Shown here: positions 13,060-22,547 of the stretch, one piece after another
Position numbering within the stretch: the first letter of the stretch is position 1
Layout: each line of letters starts with the position of its first letter
Origin: Heliopora coerulea
Lineage: Eukaryota; Cnidaria; Anthozoa; Scleralcyonacea; Helioporidae
Reading direction: 5' to 3'
Length of the DNA: 64,000 nucleotides
Assembly (NCBI GenBank): GCA_030142905.1
Contig: JASJOG010000010.1
Location: 2,245,501-2,309,500 of the forward strand
The notes under the pieces: model-generated
Told to the model about the DNA's origin: nothing
The model's input: only the letters and a program-made list of their open reading frames with translations
Databases searched by the model: none
Translations under genes and position numbers: made by a program

Positions 13060-14321
13060 TTTGGAGAAAACAAACCATGTACTAATTTTTACCTTCTTTT
13101 TAACACATGTATGATTTATGTAGCTTTATAGTCCCACAATTCGTGTGTTCAACCGAAGATCCCGACGAAAAAAAGAACATGTCAATGGAGCACAATTCAA
13201 GGCATGAAAATCCAGATCCTTCTTGTCGAACAGTTTACAGTATCTTTACAAAGGATGAGGAGATTTCAAGATATCAGAGATGTGAAAGAATTAGGCGTTA
13301 CGCGACTCATTACTCTTGTAATAGAAGGCCGAAACTAATTGATCTAACGGTCTGACAAAGTTCTTTCTAGCGTGATTCTACCGTTCTGGTAAATCTCTTC
13401 AAACAGTGTGTATTTTTAACATAGATGCTGTAAATCAACACTCTGCGAGTCACTGAATTTACCTATCAGCTTGTAGGTCGAAACCCGATCCGTGATCCGA
13501 CTATCGCCTTTAGTCTTACAGTAACTGAAAGAAAGATGCTTCTTTTACTATGATACCAGCTAATGATAAGTTAGTTATGTGTGTTCATTTTCTTGGTAAA
13601 CGACACTAAACTGCAAGTAGACTTTTATAACGAGACATTTCAATCTGCGTTTTAAAATGCAAAATCCTACGATTCATAAAGGTGATCACAGGTCCCTTGC
13701 ATTAGTACAAATTGCTGCAAACTTTAGTAGAACACTTAAAACACAAAAGGCTCCCATATGAAGTGAACCTGATAGGACATTGTCGACTCAAAGCAGTTGC
13801 TACTGCACATATGATGTCGATGAAAATTTACAATGTTTCGAAGCAGTTTGATATCCTCAATAAGAGAACTCTTACGTCCATACGTCCGTTTCATTATCAG
13901 AGATAACGATTCTGCGTTATGTCAGCAAAAACGCCCAAAAATAAATACATAAATAAATACAACTATATAGATAAATTCATAAATAGAATAAATGTGCTAG
14001 AAATTTGGTTTATTTAAAATAGTAGAGGTACTACAAAGATCACATTTAAGTTCGTATTCATGCCATTGTGGACAGTGCATTTTCAAGGCTTCAGAAGAAA
14101 TCTAAACCTGTCTTTTACCTCTGCACTTTCAAGGTTACATAGTCCACCCGTTTTCTCCATGATAATTTTTTAATCCATCAAAAAAGACGGAAAACCAACA
14201 CGTTCTTACTATCCATTGGAACTTACTCGATGCCCCAATTTACATAATTCTCGGTTGATATAATGAAGTATACCTACATTTCAAAAAAGTATATCATCTA
14301 CCTCCTGTCATAATTTGTGAT
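13060..14321. other. Tail-to-tail intergenic region with opposed polyadenylation signals
   Basis: This is the 3' flank of ASNSD1 and of the - strand gene that follows. AATAAA hexamers occur on the + strand near 13940 and on the - strand near 14013, so each gene has a plausible poly(A) signal. No other gene is recognised. Confidence 0.5.
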
Positions 14322-14726
14322 TTAACGATTCTTCCAATAAACCGCTGGAAGGATTGCATCGAAATCGAAATACCCTAAATCGTCTACGCACTTCGCCTTG
14401 GATTCCATTTCCTCCTTGTTTAATGACATGTCTTTGTTTTTAGCTTTGTCTGGTTGTATCAATGAAGTCGTGCTACGATTTGGTGGTAAACAGTACACAC
14501 GCACTTTAGTATAGTGTAGTGGCCAAAAATTTGGTTCAAAGTCCACCCTGTTGATTGCTCTCGGTCGCCTTCCTTTGTAAATTGATGGTGTTGGCTCATC
14601 CGCTGGAGAAGTAAGCTTGAAAACTCTCAGAGCTGCTGAGGGATTTTTTGCCAAGAATTGGAGTAACTGAGTGCACTCGTTGCCATCTGGTGAAACGCTT
14701 GCTTGTCTTCGAGGATAACTTGTCAT
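14322..14726 (-). CDS. Hypothetical 134-residue protein, single exon
   Basis: An ATG-initiated frame of 134 codons ends in TAA. I do not recognise the family. The composition is protein-like: a Ser/Pro-rich N-terminus, a proline- and arginine-rich middle (SIYKGRRPRAINRV), an aromatic stretch with Cys (FWPLHYTKVRVYCLPP), an acidic/lysine region, and an aromatic C-terminus (GYFDFDAILPAVYWKNR). No signal peptide or membrane segment is visible. A - strand AATAAA about 310 nt past the stop supports a short transcript. It converges on ASNSD1 and has an otherwise empty upstream region. It could be a small lineage-restricted protein, a terminal exon of a longer gene, or a chance frame. Confidence 0.5.
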   Translation of the reverse strand: MTSYPRRQASVSPDGNECTQLLQFLAKNPSAALRVFKLTSPADEPTPSIYKGRRPRAINRVDFEPNFWPLHYTKVRVYCLPPNRSTTSLIQPDKAKNKDMSLNKEEMESKAKCVDDLGYFDFDAILPAVYWKNR

Positions 14727-16254
14727 TTTTTCGTTTTTGTTCTTAATTATAAAAGTTACTGATACATCCCTGGTCTGTTCTCAGCCTCACCTTCACGAGA
14801 TCGCACCGTTAAAACGTGAGCGCAAAGCGCGTGCGAATTATATTTGATGACGTTCCCAATCACCAAATTGTTGTCGTCATCTATTAACTAGTAGAGGAAT
14901 TACGAAGTTGCGACGACGACCCCTGTGCACAAAGAAGTTTAAATTCTACAGCCGTGACGCAAACTTCTTATGCTAAACTCAAAATGTACTTTCTCTTTCT
15001 TCTAAATGCTCCTGGTAGTTCTAGTTGATCGAGGTCTCCGTGTTTAAGGATTGGCGTTGTCGTAAAAACATGGAAATACCTGCTCTTCCGTACGTCCTTA
15101 CTGGAGCCTGCACGAAGTAAGGAATGCTCTAAGGACCACAAATTATTTCTTTTGCTTTGCAAACGAGCTGGCTTTTATTGTATTGCCGCATCGTTCTTGC
15201 ATCCTCGACGTGTATTTGTTAACACCCTAATAGCAAGGTTGGAGGACGACGGCGATGGTTAGACAACCTAAATTTTCTGCATGTTAAAGAACGTACTGAT
15301 CATGACTGAAGTCCTGCTGTATCCTTGATGTATGTTTTTTTGACTTGCAAAAAGATTTAAAGTTTCTTAAAAGATTCTGTTGAATGAGTTGATATCAAAC
15401 TCAGCCAAATGCAGTTGCCGTCCTACGCAACCGTCATCGTGAAAATGCTCACAATGACATTGTATGCAGAACGAGGTCGGTATTGTGATTACGTTGCGGA
15501 TTTACTGTCCATTCTCTATATTTTGGATGAAAAATTCTATTGAATGATGGACATCGTCGTTGACTTTCCCGCTGGGCTTTCTAAAGGTCCTTGAACTCGC
15601 AAAATTGCCCTTACGACCTTGATTATCAAGAATTCCCGAGAATGGGACATACCGGATGGGACGACCGCGTAAAAACTGCCACGTAATTTAGCTAGTTGAG
15701 TTCAAAAAGGGACTGCATCAAAACAGCAAACTACTATTCACTCATGCCACTCGTAAAAGTGATGCTACACGGGACGGTCTACAGCAACAATTTGCAACGC
15801 AATAAAAGTTGCACAAAAAATAGTGCAACATGCCCTCTGTGAACCAGTTTAACTCGATTTTTTGTGTAAACATGTTGCGTCAAAAACCGTCGCAAAAATC
15901 GAAACACTACCTCAAAGTTCAAAGTAAAAAAGATGAACGCAAAGTAGACATGATGGGGTTCGTCAAATGATAAAATTGTGCGCGAGACGACACTCCAGTT
16001 TCGGGACAATCGTTCCTTACATATGAAATCAGTTTGGCATTCGTGCTACAGAACAAAGTACATGGCATTGAGCTTTGGAGTAAAGGACATTCGTTCCAAA
16101 TCGAACGCACTAAAATTTGTATGAGTTGGTGAAAATCAGTGGTTCAATCGCTTGATACAACGGATTGTGTGGTTGTATCAACGGATAAGATTAAACCTTA
16201 AAAACTTTCTGGCTTTTTTTGATGAATTGTTAATGAGTATATCATAATGATATA
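14727..16254. other. Upstream flank of the 134-residue ORF, no gene seen
   Basis: Short frames exist here (for example - strand 15162-14968), but none shows a recognisable domain or coherent splice sites. The stretch probably includes the promoter of the - strand ORF; no core promoter element is convincing. Confidence 0.4.
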
Positions 16255-16256
16255 TA

Positions 16257-18118
16257 CAGTCGCTGCCGCTTAAATGCAAGTCGCTTATATGCAAAAATCG
16301 CTTATATGCAAAGATTTTGGAAATCCAAAACCTATTCGTATTAAAATAGGTCTTTTTGCTCTGCTTATATGCAAAACGTTTATATGCAAAAATCGGTTAT
16401 ATGCAAAGGAAAATTTGGTAATTTTGCATAGAAAGTCGGTTATATGCAAAAAAATTTTGCTAAAGTACTAGTTTTTCCGCCAATGTTTCAAAGTTTTGCA
16501 TTTTTTTACCATGATTCATCATTTTATAAACAGCACTTAAACAAATCCCTATGATTAGCGTCTTTTCTTCTACTGTTTTGATTATTTGGGTCTTTGTTTT
16601 TATGAAAACAAAGCCTCGCTGTTAATGGCGTTTCTAAAAAATATACAACAGCTAATTAGCGTCATTATTTTTACACCTACTCTTCTCAGTAAGTTAAAAA
16701 CAAATACCGCAAATGCTCGGTCTCTGAATCATTTGCCAATTCAGGCAAGTTGTCCATTACGTCATACCTTACGGGTTCATTATTTAAATTCTGCCTTAAA
16801 TTTTACATTCACGTTTCAAAATGCCAACTCGAAAGACGCCAACGCTCGCTAAAAACCTTGAAGTTATCAAACCATTTGAAAAAAATCCTTCACAGTCTAA
16901 GAAAGAAACTGCTGAGAAGTATGGAGTCAGTATTGCTACCATTAGCCGAATTCTACTGCTGCCACTCCTAATGATCGGAAAGAGTAAAAAACCAAAATGT
17001 TTTCGTGGCTGCAAAACTTTACCGTGCACGTATGATTCAAATGCCAATGCATGGATGACGGGGAAGATATTAGAGGGCTGGTTGAAGAAATGGTACAACG
17101 AATTACGCAAAGCAAAACGGACAATCGCCTTAATAGTTGACAACTGTACGGCGCATCCACCAGATATAACACTCACAAACATTAAACATGTTTTCCTTCA
17201 ACCAAATGTCACAAGTCTTATCCAACCGTGTGACCAAGGAATCATCAAGGCGCTGAAAGCCCACTATCGTAAAGCCATGATTAAGAGATTGGTTGCTGCC
17301 ATTGATGCCGGATTGTGTGAAGATGTTAGTGCATTTTCTAAGAAATTTGATTTGCTTGATGCTATGAATGCAATTGTCGCCTCCTGGTCTGAAATCACTG
17401 CGAAAACCATTGCAAACTGCTTCCGTCATGCAGGTTTTGTATCAAGAGATGGTGGTGGTGATGAAGATTTGTTTGACGAAGGACATGAAATTCCGTTGGC
17501 TCAGCTGTTGGCAGCTCCGCATGAAATGGAACAGCAAAGCTTCGATGACATGTTATCTGCGGAGAACGGCCTCGAAACTGCACCACCAATTCATGAGAAT
17601 TCAATCATTAACGCGCAAAAAGGCATGCAGGAGAGCGAAGACGAGCTGGACGAGCCCGAACAAAAACCGGTAATTAGTCACGCTGAATTTATATCGCATT
17701 TAGCTGATATGAAGGACTATCTTTGCTTGCATGGCTTCAATGACTGGAAATCGTTTAACTCGTTGTCAAACTTTTCAACGGACGTGTGTTCAACTGTTGC
17801 CAAAAGGCAAACATCAATAGACAGTTATTTTAGAAAGTAAGAGCATTTGTCTTGTATATTCATGTAACATAAGTGTGCTACAGTAATAAATAAGTTTTTG
17901 CAATTCTTATTTAGTTTTGTTTCGTGTCATTAAGTTGAAACGGGATTTGATTATACTGTATTCTCATGTTTCGCATACAAATCACCGGTCATTTACATTA
18001 TGTAAATATGAATTTTGCTCGACGCGCGTCCTAGGAACGAATCCGCTTATATGCAAAATCCGCTTACATGCAAAAATGTAGTTGGCAAAAACATTTTGCA
18101 TATAAGCGGCGGCGACTG
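16257..18118 (+). mobile_element. pogo/Tigger-type DNA transposon with TA target duplication
   Basis: The ends are inverted repeats, CAGTCGCTGCCGCTTAAATG on the left and the complement of CAGTCGCCGCCGCTTATATG on the right. They are flanked by TA at 16255-16256 and 18119-18120, the usual pogo/Tigger target. Just inside the left end, CGCTTATATGCAAA-like units are repeated six to seven times (16268-16455); two more lie inside the right end (about 18044-18075). The 1862-bp element encodes one transposase-derived frame (16821-17840). It is shorter than a full Tigger because the transposase centre is missing. Confidence 0.93.
16821..17840 (+). CDS. Internally deleted Tigger (DDE_1) transposase, 339 residues
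   Basis: Residues 1-46 match the helix-turn-helix start of Tigger/jerky transposases (KKETAEKYGVSIATISRIL). From about residue 47 the sequence jumps straight into the late catalytic domain (LLMIGKSKKPKCF, LPCTYDSNANAWMT). It retains the second catalytic aspartate in IVDNCTAHP (D107) and the third in PCDQGIIKALKAHYRK (D138). The CENP-B DNA-binding half and the first aspartate (in the family's DETG motif) are absent. The deletion keeps the frame open to a normal acidic C-terminus. The product therefore cannot be an active transposase, but it could still be expressed. Confidence 0.9.
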   Translation: MPTRKTPTLAKNLEVIKPFEKNPSQSKKETAEKYGVSIATISRILLLPLLMIGKSKKPKCFRGCKTLPCTYDSNANAWMTGKILEGWLKKWYNELRKAKRTIALIVDNCTAHPPDITLTNIKHVFLQPNVTSLIQPCDQGIIKALKAHYRKAMIKRLVAAIDAGLCEDVSAFSKKFDLLDAMNAIVASWSEITAKTIANCFRHAGFVSRDGGGDEDLFDEGHEIPLAQLLAAPHEMEQQSFDDMLSAENGLETAPPIHENSIINAQKGMQESEDELDEPEQKPVISHAEFISHLADMKDYLCLHGFNDWKSFNSLSNFSTDVCSTVAKRQTSIDSYFRK

Positions 18119-18120
18119 TA

Positions 18121-21100
18121 CATTAAATATTACATTAGAGAAGTTATTTGTGTGCTCGTTGTCAAGATTCTTTGGTATGCTGCACAACCACAAATTTTTA
18201 GGTCATTTTCAAATTTTTATCTGAAAGATAAGCTAGTATGAGTGTTTCTACACTTGAGCTAGACAGGTTTTTTTCATCGTTTTTAATAACTAAAAACTAG
18301 CAGGCTCGGCAGCAGAGTTCTTTATTTTTCCATCAAAAACTTTGTAAAAATAGAACGTGTTCCAATTATTAAAAAAAAATGGAAAAAGAAAGTCGTAAGT
18401 CGCAGTAACCGTGATTAAAGCTCCCAAAAAAATAATCATGATAAAATATTAAATGCGTGTTTAGGTCTGAAGTAGAAAAATTATGGCCCTAAAAAAACAT
18501 AGTCTTATTAACTAAATTCAAAAGTCGGATTTCAAACTGTCTACGAACAGTTCAGGAATAACCACGGATTTTGATCATCAATGTGATTAGGTGACTGGAA
18601 TTCTAGAATTGTGGGAATTTAACAAAATCGTAGGAGTGTTGTCACATCACATCGACTGGAAACATGAATACACGATCCATGGGTCGCACGTCTTTTTCTC
18701 TGATTCTTTCCCTAAACCAAAAGAAATTTTAGGAATACCACGTTAATGACAGACTTACGTGATAGTATATATAGGCTAACTAAGGCTTTTCGCAGGGGAT
18801 GAATTGATTGGATGAGAGGCCTCCTCGCGTAAGAGAATTCGAGAACCAAGTGCTCTTAGATACGTGGTACGATGCATCTAGCCAAGATGAGTAGGGAGAA
18901 TTTAATAAGCGTCCAGGTAATATAACTTGTCCAAGATCAAAACGCAGATAAGATTTAAAGGGCTGGCCAAATTTCCACGGTGCATGGAAGGGATGCATGG
19001 CATTCGGTACATCAATTGATAAAATAAAATAAATTTTAAAAAATCTAAAACCCTTCTTGATCTCAATGATTTGGTTTTGGCCCGTACTGTTGGTAAAGCA
19101 GCTGAACGATCCAGTATTTGTTGCATTTTATCATTCGTTGGGGAAAATGACTGACCGAAAGGAAACACTCCCAAACCCAACATGGTTCGACTAGCAAATA
19201 TTAGTCTATATAGTACAACAATGTCCGAACTTTGAGCTCCTGCCTTAGGCACCGTCCACACTAATAGAGACCGTAAGCAATCGACGTTGTTGAGTCACCG
19301 ACGTCAACCGGAAGATTTGATGAACAATTGCTTTTGACATTTGGGCAATGTATTCTTTGAATAGAATTTTTTATGTAAGCAAAGATGATGAATAACTTAA
19401 AAATGCCAAAAGAGAAGATAGCATGTTTAATCAGTGAGTCAACGTTGAACGTAACTGACAGATGTTGACATTGCAGGAGGAAACGTCTTTAGAACGTGGA
19501 AACGCAGTTAGTGACGTCTGCACAGAAAGAAAACGGCGTTTCAGAAGTTCGATGACGCCTTTGGGATTTGAAATTATTCATTTTCTTTGTTTTGAATGAA
19601 AAATTCTATTGAAAGAAAAACCTGTTCGCGATCCAAGAACGCTTGCAGCTCAAGTTCTTTAATACGTTTTCCCGCAAAATCTTCGTTTTAATGCATTTTT
19701 GCCCACGGTCCAATCGTAAACGTTCATATTGCGGGTTTATTTTCATCGAGGACGAAGATTTCGAAAACAACTTTTGAAAATTCCAACTTCTGAAAACGGT
19801 TTGTTTCATTGATAGGCATAAATTCACTGCTTTTCGGAAACAAGTGAAATTTAGGAGTCCGGGCGCCCGAGATCTAACAATGTTCAGTCCCAGGGGAGAA
19901 TGTATTTTTGCCTACCCCTGGGATCATGCTTTGGGCCTGGGAATTATAAAAACTGCTTGGCAGACATGCTTTTTTATGAGCCCGAATGAATATAGTACCC
20001 GCAAGAGAAAATATGCAGTGATATATGTATCGTACCACAAGGCAAGGCTGTTCGAATTATCAATTTCCTAAATGGTCACCGCGGAGCCATTTCAAGGGAT
20101 TTCACTAAGCTTTGACTTGCACGGGCAAAGAATAAAAATAGGCGGCTAATAAGTAAGACTATGTGGCTGCGACTTTGCGAGAGGCAAGTAGCCGCAAGAA
20201 TATTGGGAATTCGGTTACATGCTCCCCCAGAAAATCTTTGAAAATTTGAATGTCTGTGTTGCATCTTCCAGCTTCTGAACAAAAAGTCGGGACTTATATA
20301 GCTGTATACATTGTGGAGAACAACTTGAATTAGTATTTTTATTGAAAATGAAGCATTTGAGGAGGAATTCCGCTGGTTGCTCGATCACTCGATCTTTGCA
20401 CCGTTTATGGTCAGTCCCTTGCTCAAGCGTACTGTAACCTTGCGTACAGCTCGTAAGAGGACAAAAAAAGCATGAAATCGGGATTTATACTTTCGACATT
20501 CGTCGATAGAAGCGTTTTGTAATAACATATTTTTTAACAAAAGAAAATTTAATGGCCAAGATTTAGCGCAACAAGATTGATCTAAGGTTAAACTGGTGTT
20601 GTGCTCTTTTCAGCTACAAGTCTAGGATCAATCAGAGTTAAGGACAGAATAGCCAGCGGTTGGACACTGAGTAGGCGACGGAAAACGGCAGCTAGCAGAG
20701 ATTTACCCTGCATTTATACGAGAGAATAAGACGCAGTTTTCCTTTCTTTATGTAGGGCCATTCTGGGTGCCAGTAATGCGTGAACATTATTTTTGTAATG
20801 TTTATAAGTCGACTGTTCTGCACCTTATGTAAGCCACGTCTTATTTCTTTCGTATAGACAGCTCTTTTGACACAACATGCCATTTTAACTAAAAAAACTC
20901 AGTCAAAATCGTTTTCACTGGATATTGCACACAAAATTCATTTTTAGTAACGATATTTTGGAACCTTCACAGGCATGTTCTGAAGCAATGAATGCCAAGT
21001 ATAGCGATATTAACTACAAGAACCTTGGCACAAGAAGGATAAATCATTGCCAGTTCTCGTTTACGTTTCATTTGAACAAGAACTAACTGTAATACTGTAT

Positions 21101-21261
21101 ATCACACTAAACTCTTACTAATCGAGATTGAGGTCCGTACGGAAAAGTATTTACCTGTGGTCTCGTAAAGGCAAACACTTTCCAGTAAGAACGATGCAAA
21201 CAAGGTTAATAAGGATTTATCATATACGGCTTTCCAATTTTTGACTGACTTTTCGTCGTCG
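18121..21261. other. Gene-poor stretch, nothing recognised
   Basis: About 3.1 kb with scattered frames of up to 119 codons on the - strand (18902-19261). These overlap each other in different frames and show no domain or splice logic. No transposon ends, RNA genes or simple repeats of note were seen. Confidence 0.45.
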
Positions 21262-21815
21262 TTTTTATTTCAGAGTCATCCTCACTAGTCAGGGTAAAAT
21301 GAAGAGACAATTTCATGAATTGACCTACACTGTTAAAGTCAACAAGAAAAGTTGACTAGAATGGGATTTGAACTCGTATCTTCGGGTAACCATAGTGCTA
21401 CTCTACCAGTTGTGCTATCGAGTCAAGTGGGAACAGCATGCTCGTTTTATCCAATTTAAGTGCACGAGAGATTCTCGCGACAACTTATTCGATATCCATG
21501 ATGATGTGTAGTGTTTCGATTCTACTTGAGAATCATCCTCAGAGTAACATGAAGAGAAAATTTCACGTGAAGTTGTCGCGATTGTTAAGTTGTCGCGAGA
21601 ATCTCTCGTGCATTTAAATTGGATAAAACGATCATACTGTTCCCGCTTGACTCGTTAGCTCAGTTGGTAGAGCAGCGGTCTGGTTACCTGAAAGATGCGA
21701 GCTCGAATCCAGCTCTAGTCAACTTTTCCAAATAACTTTAACAGTGTAAGTCAATTCATGAAATATTCGGTTCATGTTACGCAGAGGATGATTCTGAAAT
21801 AGAATCGAAACACTG
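21262..21815. repeat. Foldback of two tRNA-derived repeat copies in opposite orientation
   Basis: A - strand copy (about 21262-21487) and a + strand copy (about 21581-21815) are inverted relative to each other. They share a leader (AAGTTGTCGCGAGAATCTCT), a tRNA-like body and a tail ending in an ATGAAGAGA / GAGGATGAC region. The tRNA-like bodies are 21351-21425 (-) and 21647-21723 (+). The + copy has A-box TAGCTCAGTTGG (21656-21667) and a B-box-like GAGCTCGAATCC (21699-21710). The anticodon arm does not pair properly, so these are SINE-like elements, not tRNA genes. Confidence 0.75.
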
Positions 21816-21872
21816 CATATCTTCACGAATATCGAGTGGTAATAAAGTAAATGGTTTGAATCTGGGAGAATC

Positions 21873-22178
21873 GTGACATGTTTGAGGAAGTTGATCGTCC
21901 AGGTTAGTGTAGTCTTGAGAAAGACTGTTGGTTGAAGTGACTGACGTTTCGACAGCCTTAGCAGCGGTCATCTTCAGAGTCAAAAAAAAAAAAAAAAAAC
22001 CCAAAAAAAAACAAACTTCGGTCATCTTTTGACTCTGCGGCGGTCAAAAGATGACCGAAGGTGTCTGATGAGTCAAAAGATGACCGCCGCTAAGGCTGTC
22101 GAAACGTCAGTCACTTCAACCAACAGTCTTTCTCAAGACTACACTAACCTGGACGATCAACTTCCTCAAACATGTCAC
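21873..22178. repeat. Near-perfect inverted repeat around a poly(A) stretch
   Basis: Arms of about 105 nt (roughly 21873-21978 and 22074-22178) are reverse complements. They run from GTGACATGTTTGAGG inward through TGACGTTTCGACAGCC to a GGTCATCTT block, surrounding an A-rich run at 21983-22012. This is a foldback element or head-to-head insertion. Each arm carries the CGAAACGTC motif discussed under findings. Confidence 0.85.
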
Positions 22179-22184
22179 AATATC

Positions 22185-22380
22185 GAGTGTTAAGTTGTCA
22201 TGGAAATCTCTCGTACACTTAAATTCGATAAAACGAGCTAGCTCACTGTTCTCAGTTGACTCTACAGCAAAATTGGTAGAACAGCGGTCCGGTAACCCAA
22301 ACATGCGAGTTCGAATCCCGCTTAAGTCAACTTTTCTAGTTGACTTTAGCAGTGAAGGTTAATTCATGAAATTTTCTTTT
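22185..22380 (+). repeat. Third copy of the tRNA-derived repeat
   Basis: The same leader, tRNA-like body (22253-22332, with GCGAGTTCGAATCCCGC) and tail (AGTTGACTTTAGCAGTGAAG then TTCATGAAATTTTC) as the copies at 21.3-21.8 kb, in + orientation. A tail-only fragment recurs at about 26728-26770. Confidence 0.75.
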
Positions 22381-22547
22381 CGTTGTCGGTACTCTTTTAC
22401 ATTACCTCGTTACTAGTTCATTTTGCTTCTTTTTCCCGCCAGTTAAATATTCATTCATCGTACTCAATTAGCACGAGTGCTCCTGGACATTTTATTTTTC
22501 GGAATTTTTCAATATAGACACTTCATTCTCCCCAAATTGCATTCACA

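Noticed and set aside
13107..13355. Extra ASNSD1 exon or small downstream gene
   Set aside because: ASNSD1 already ends with a well-aligned C-terminus and TAA at 13057-13059; this frame has no family resemblance.
18780..19261. Two overlapping - strand frames as a gene
   Set aside because: They overlap in different frames, have no recognisable motif and no supporting splice or poly(A) signals.
21647..21723. Possible functional tRNA gene
   Set aside because: A- and B-box-like sequences are present, but the anticodon stem does not pair and two more copies share long non-tRNA flanks, so it is a tRNA-derived repeat.
22063..22108. CTGATGAG ... GTCGAAACGTC as an intact hammerhead ribozyme
   Set aside because: Core bases are present, but no stem II can form directly after CTGATGA; the other arm of the inverted repeat reads CTGAAGA here, so it is at best degenerate.
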